Below, piece by piece: positions 62,727 through 64,000 of a stretch of DNA of 64,000 nucleotides. The stretch is from Promicromonospora thailandica (GTDB taxonomy: Bacteria > Actinomycetota > Actinomycetes > Actinomycetales > Cellulomonadaceae). How positions within the stretch are numbered: position 1 is the first letter of the stretch; the number at the start of each line of letters is the position of its first letter. The translations under genes were made by a program, and so were the position numbers. The notes under the pieces were generated by a model. The model was not told where the DNA came from. It saw only the letters and a list, made by a program, of their open reading frames with translations, and ran no database searches. The stretch lies in NCBI RefSeq assembly GCF_024171955.1, contig NZ_JAMTCS010000001.1, positions 186,001 to 250,000 on the forward strand, written 5' to 3'.

Positions 62727-64000
62727 TCACCGGCCCGAGCGGGTGGTGCGCTGCGCCGCCGACAGCCCGTCGAGCACCTCGGTCAGCACCCGCATCCCGT
62801 CCGACTCCGCCATCCGCGCGGCCATGGCCCGGCTCGCCGTGCGGATGGCGGAGTCGGACAGGACCCTGCGCACCGCCCGGCGCAGCGCCCGCGGGGCGAC
62901 CCGCTCGGCGCGGAAGCGCACCCCGACGCCGGACCACGCGACGCGCGCACCCACCTCGGGCTTGTCCTCGTGGCCCCCGGTCGCCACGATCGGCACGCCG
63001 TACCGCATTGCGAGCTGCACACCTCCGTACCCGCCGTTGGTCACGTACGCGTCGGTGCGGGGCAGCAGCTCGTCGTAGGGCAGGAGCTCGGCCGCCCGGG
63101 CGTTGCCCGGCAGCGGCGGGAGCGTGTCGAGCGGCCGCCCGCCGGTCGCCACCACGACGAGCACGTCCTCGTCCGCGAGCGCCTCCAGCGCCGGGGCGAC
63201 GAGCTGGCCGAAGTCCTTGTTGGCGATGGTGCCCTGCGTGACGTGCACGACGGGACGGGACCCGTCGAGGTCTCCCCACCAGTCGGGCAGCGGCGCCGCC
63301 GTGCCCGACGCCGGGAGCGCGCCGGCGAAGCGCAGGTTGGCGGGCGCGTCGGAGCGCGGGTACTCGAACTCGGGCACGGTGAACTGCACGATGGCGTCGG
63401 CGTGCCGGGGCCAGTCGAACACCGGGGTGTCGAACGGCCTGCCGTGCAGGTCGCGGTACATGTCGTCGACGATCTCCCGGGAGCGCGCGAACACCGTGCG
63501 GTCGACGAGCGCGGCGAGCGCGGCGTTGCGGAGCCGTCCGAGCGGGCCGCGCACCGGCGGCAGGCCCATGCTGAACGGGGCGGTGTCCCGGCTCGAGATC
63601 ATCAGCGGGAAGACGCCGCCGACGACGAGGGGCGGCCGGACGCCGGCCGGGTGGCCGGCCAGCAGCGCACCGCCCAGGAAGGCGGGGTCGGTGAGCAGCA
63701 CGTCGACGGGCTCGGCGGCGTGGAGCTCCATGACGGCGTCGTGCTGGGGCCGTCCCGGGCGCACGAAGACATGCTCGATGTCGTGCGCGGCGGCCCGCGG
63801 GCCGCGGAGCGCGGCCCGCTCGGGGAACGTCTCGTTGAAGTCCTGCCGGTCGTCGAGGTCCGCGTCGGGCGGGAGTGCCACGTGGCGCGCTCCGGTCGCG
63901 GCCACGACGTCGGCGAACCGCGCGCCCGTCAGGAACCGGACGTCGTCACCGCGCTCGACGAGCTGCCGGGCGACGGTGAGGAGGGGGGCGACGTGCCCGT
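62727..64000 (-). CDS. Glycosyltransferase, macrolide/UGT (GT1) type, start beyond the window
   Basis: A GT1-family transferase, about 424 C-terminal codons visible; the frame stays open to base 64000. The visible N-terminal region GHVAPLLTVARQLVERGDDV is the acceptor-side Rossmann start, so only a few codons are missing. The donor-binding half has VHVTQGTIANKDF, ELLPYDELLPRTDAYV and TNGGYGGVQLAMRYGVPIV. This pattern is shared with macrolide glycosyltransferases (MGT) that inactivate or decorate hydrophobic small molecules. The HEDKPE segment replaces the plant-type D/Q donor motif. No secondary-metabolite genes are visible nearby. Confidence 0.88.
   Translation of the reverse strand, partial: GHVAPLLTVARQLVERGDDVRFLTGARFADVVAATGARHVALPPDADLDDRQDFNETFPERAALRGPRAAAHDIEHVFVRPGRPQHDAVMELHAAEPVDVLLTDPAFLGGALLAGHPAGVRPPLVVGGVFPLMISSRDTAPFSMGLPPVRGPLGRLRNAALAALVDRTVFARSREIVDDMYRDLHGRPFDTPVFDWPRHADAIVQFTVPEFEYPRSDAPANLRFAGALPASGTAAPLPDWWGDLDGSRPVVHVTQGTIANKDFGQLVAPALEALADEDVLVVVATGGRPLDTLPPLPGNARAAELLPYDELLPRTDAYVTNGGYGGVQLAMRYGVPIVATGGHEDKPEVGARVAWSGVGVRFRAERVAPRALRRAVRRVLSDSAIRTASRAMAARMAESDGMRVLTEVLDGLSAAQRTTRSGR

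Overview
The window is chromosomal DNA from a very high-GC actinobacterium, most likely an order Micrococcales relative (Cellulomonadaceae or Promicromonosporaceae type). This rests on the codon use, a mycobacterial-type kinase G operon, DUF485/acetate-symporter and FdhD/YdeP gene pairs, and many start codons lying 6-8 nt after a TANNNT box (leaderless mRNAs). No phage, integrase, transposase or CRISPR is visible. The genus is an inference; the sequence has no rRNA or other decisive marker.

Layout. 1-4.5 kb: 5' part of ettA, an SSB paralog, two overlapping dynamin-like GTPases, tRNA-Arg. 4.5-12.3 kb: small regulator/enzyme units (TetR + alpha/beta hydrolase, AlkZ-like winged-helix protein, SDR, divergent NmrA-like/TetR pair, LigB-type ATP-dependent DNA ligase, YciI protein). 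12.4-17.6 kb: a complete dipeptide/nickel-type ABC importer with fused double ATPase. 17.9-30.5 kb: one long operon encoding TelA, a hypothetical protein, a 27-residue coupling ORF, an AAA+ ATPase, GlnX-, GlnH- and PknG-like proteins with a coiled-coil protein between GlnH and PknG, then PP2C phosphatase, vWA and FHA proteins. This is the centrepiece of the window: an amino-acid-sensing kinase G module embedded in a larger signalling cassette whose kinase, phosphatase and FHA protein carry the same type of zinc ribbon.

30.6-36.9 kb: two tiny basic proteins, oligoribonuclease, tRNA-His, an ATP-grasp enzyme, and a glycine-betaine type ABC importer. The ATPase and permeases of that importer diverge from a mirror-symmetric promoter, and its binding protein appears circularly permuted. 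37-44.3 kb: flavoprotein disulfide oxidoreductase, TetR + Cys-type hydrolase, Tex, a lipoprotein serpin. 44.3-50.4 kb: an oxalate/formate-family MFS carrier with its 44-residue partner, FdhD and an FdhF/YdeP molybdoenzyme (a C1-acid module), and a TIGR01777 epimerase. 50.5-56.4 kb: acetate-type Na+ symporter plus DUF485 with a CRP/GlxR-like site, TrmB, TetR/hydrolase pair, HupE/UreJ-like protein. 56.4-64 kb: large secreted metallophosphoesterase, two tRNA-Lys, GroES-like protein, Bcp peroxiredoxin, acyl-CoA dehydrogenase, tRNA-Leu, and a truncated macrolide-type glycosyltransferase.

Regulatory texture. Nearly every convergent gene pair is closed by a long, nearly perfect palindrome. Two of these (36.9 and 50.4 kb) are copies of one sequence with paired, stem-preserving substitutions. 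A decayed relative of a third seems to lie in-frame in the linker of the fused ABC ATPase. No gene-free stretch exceeds about 290 bases; the larger gaps hold the terminators, operators and promoters listed.
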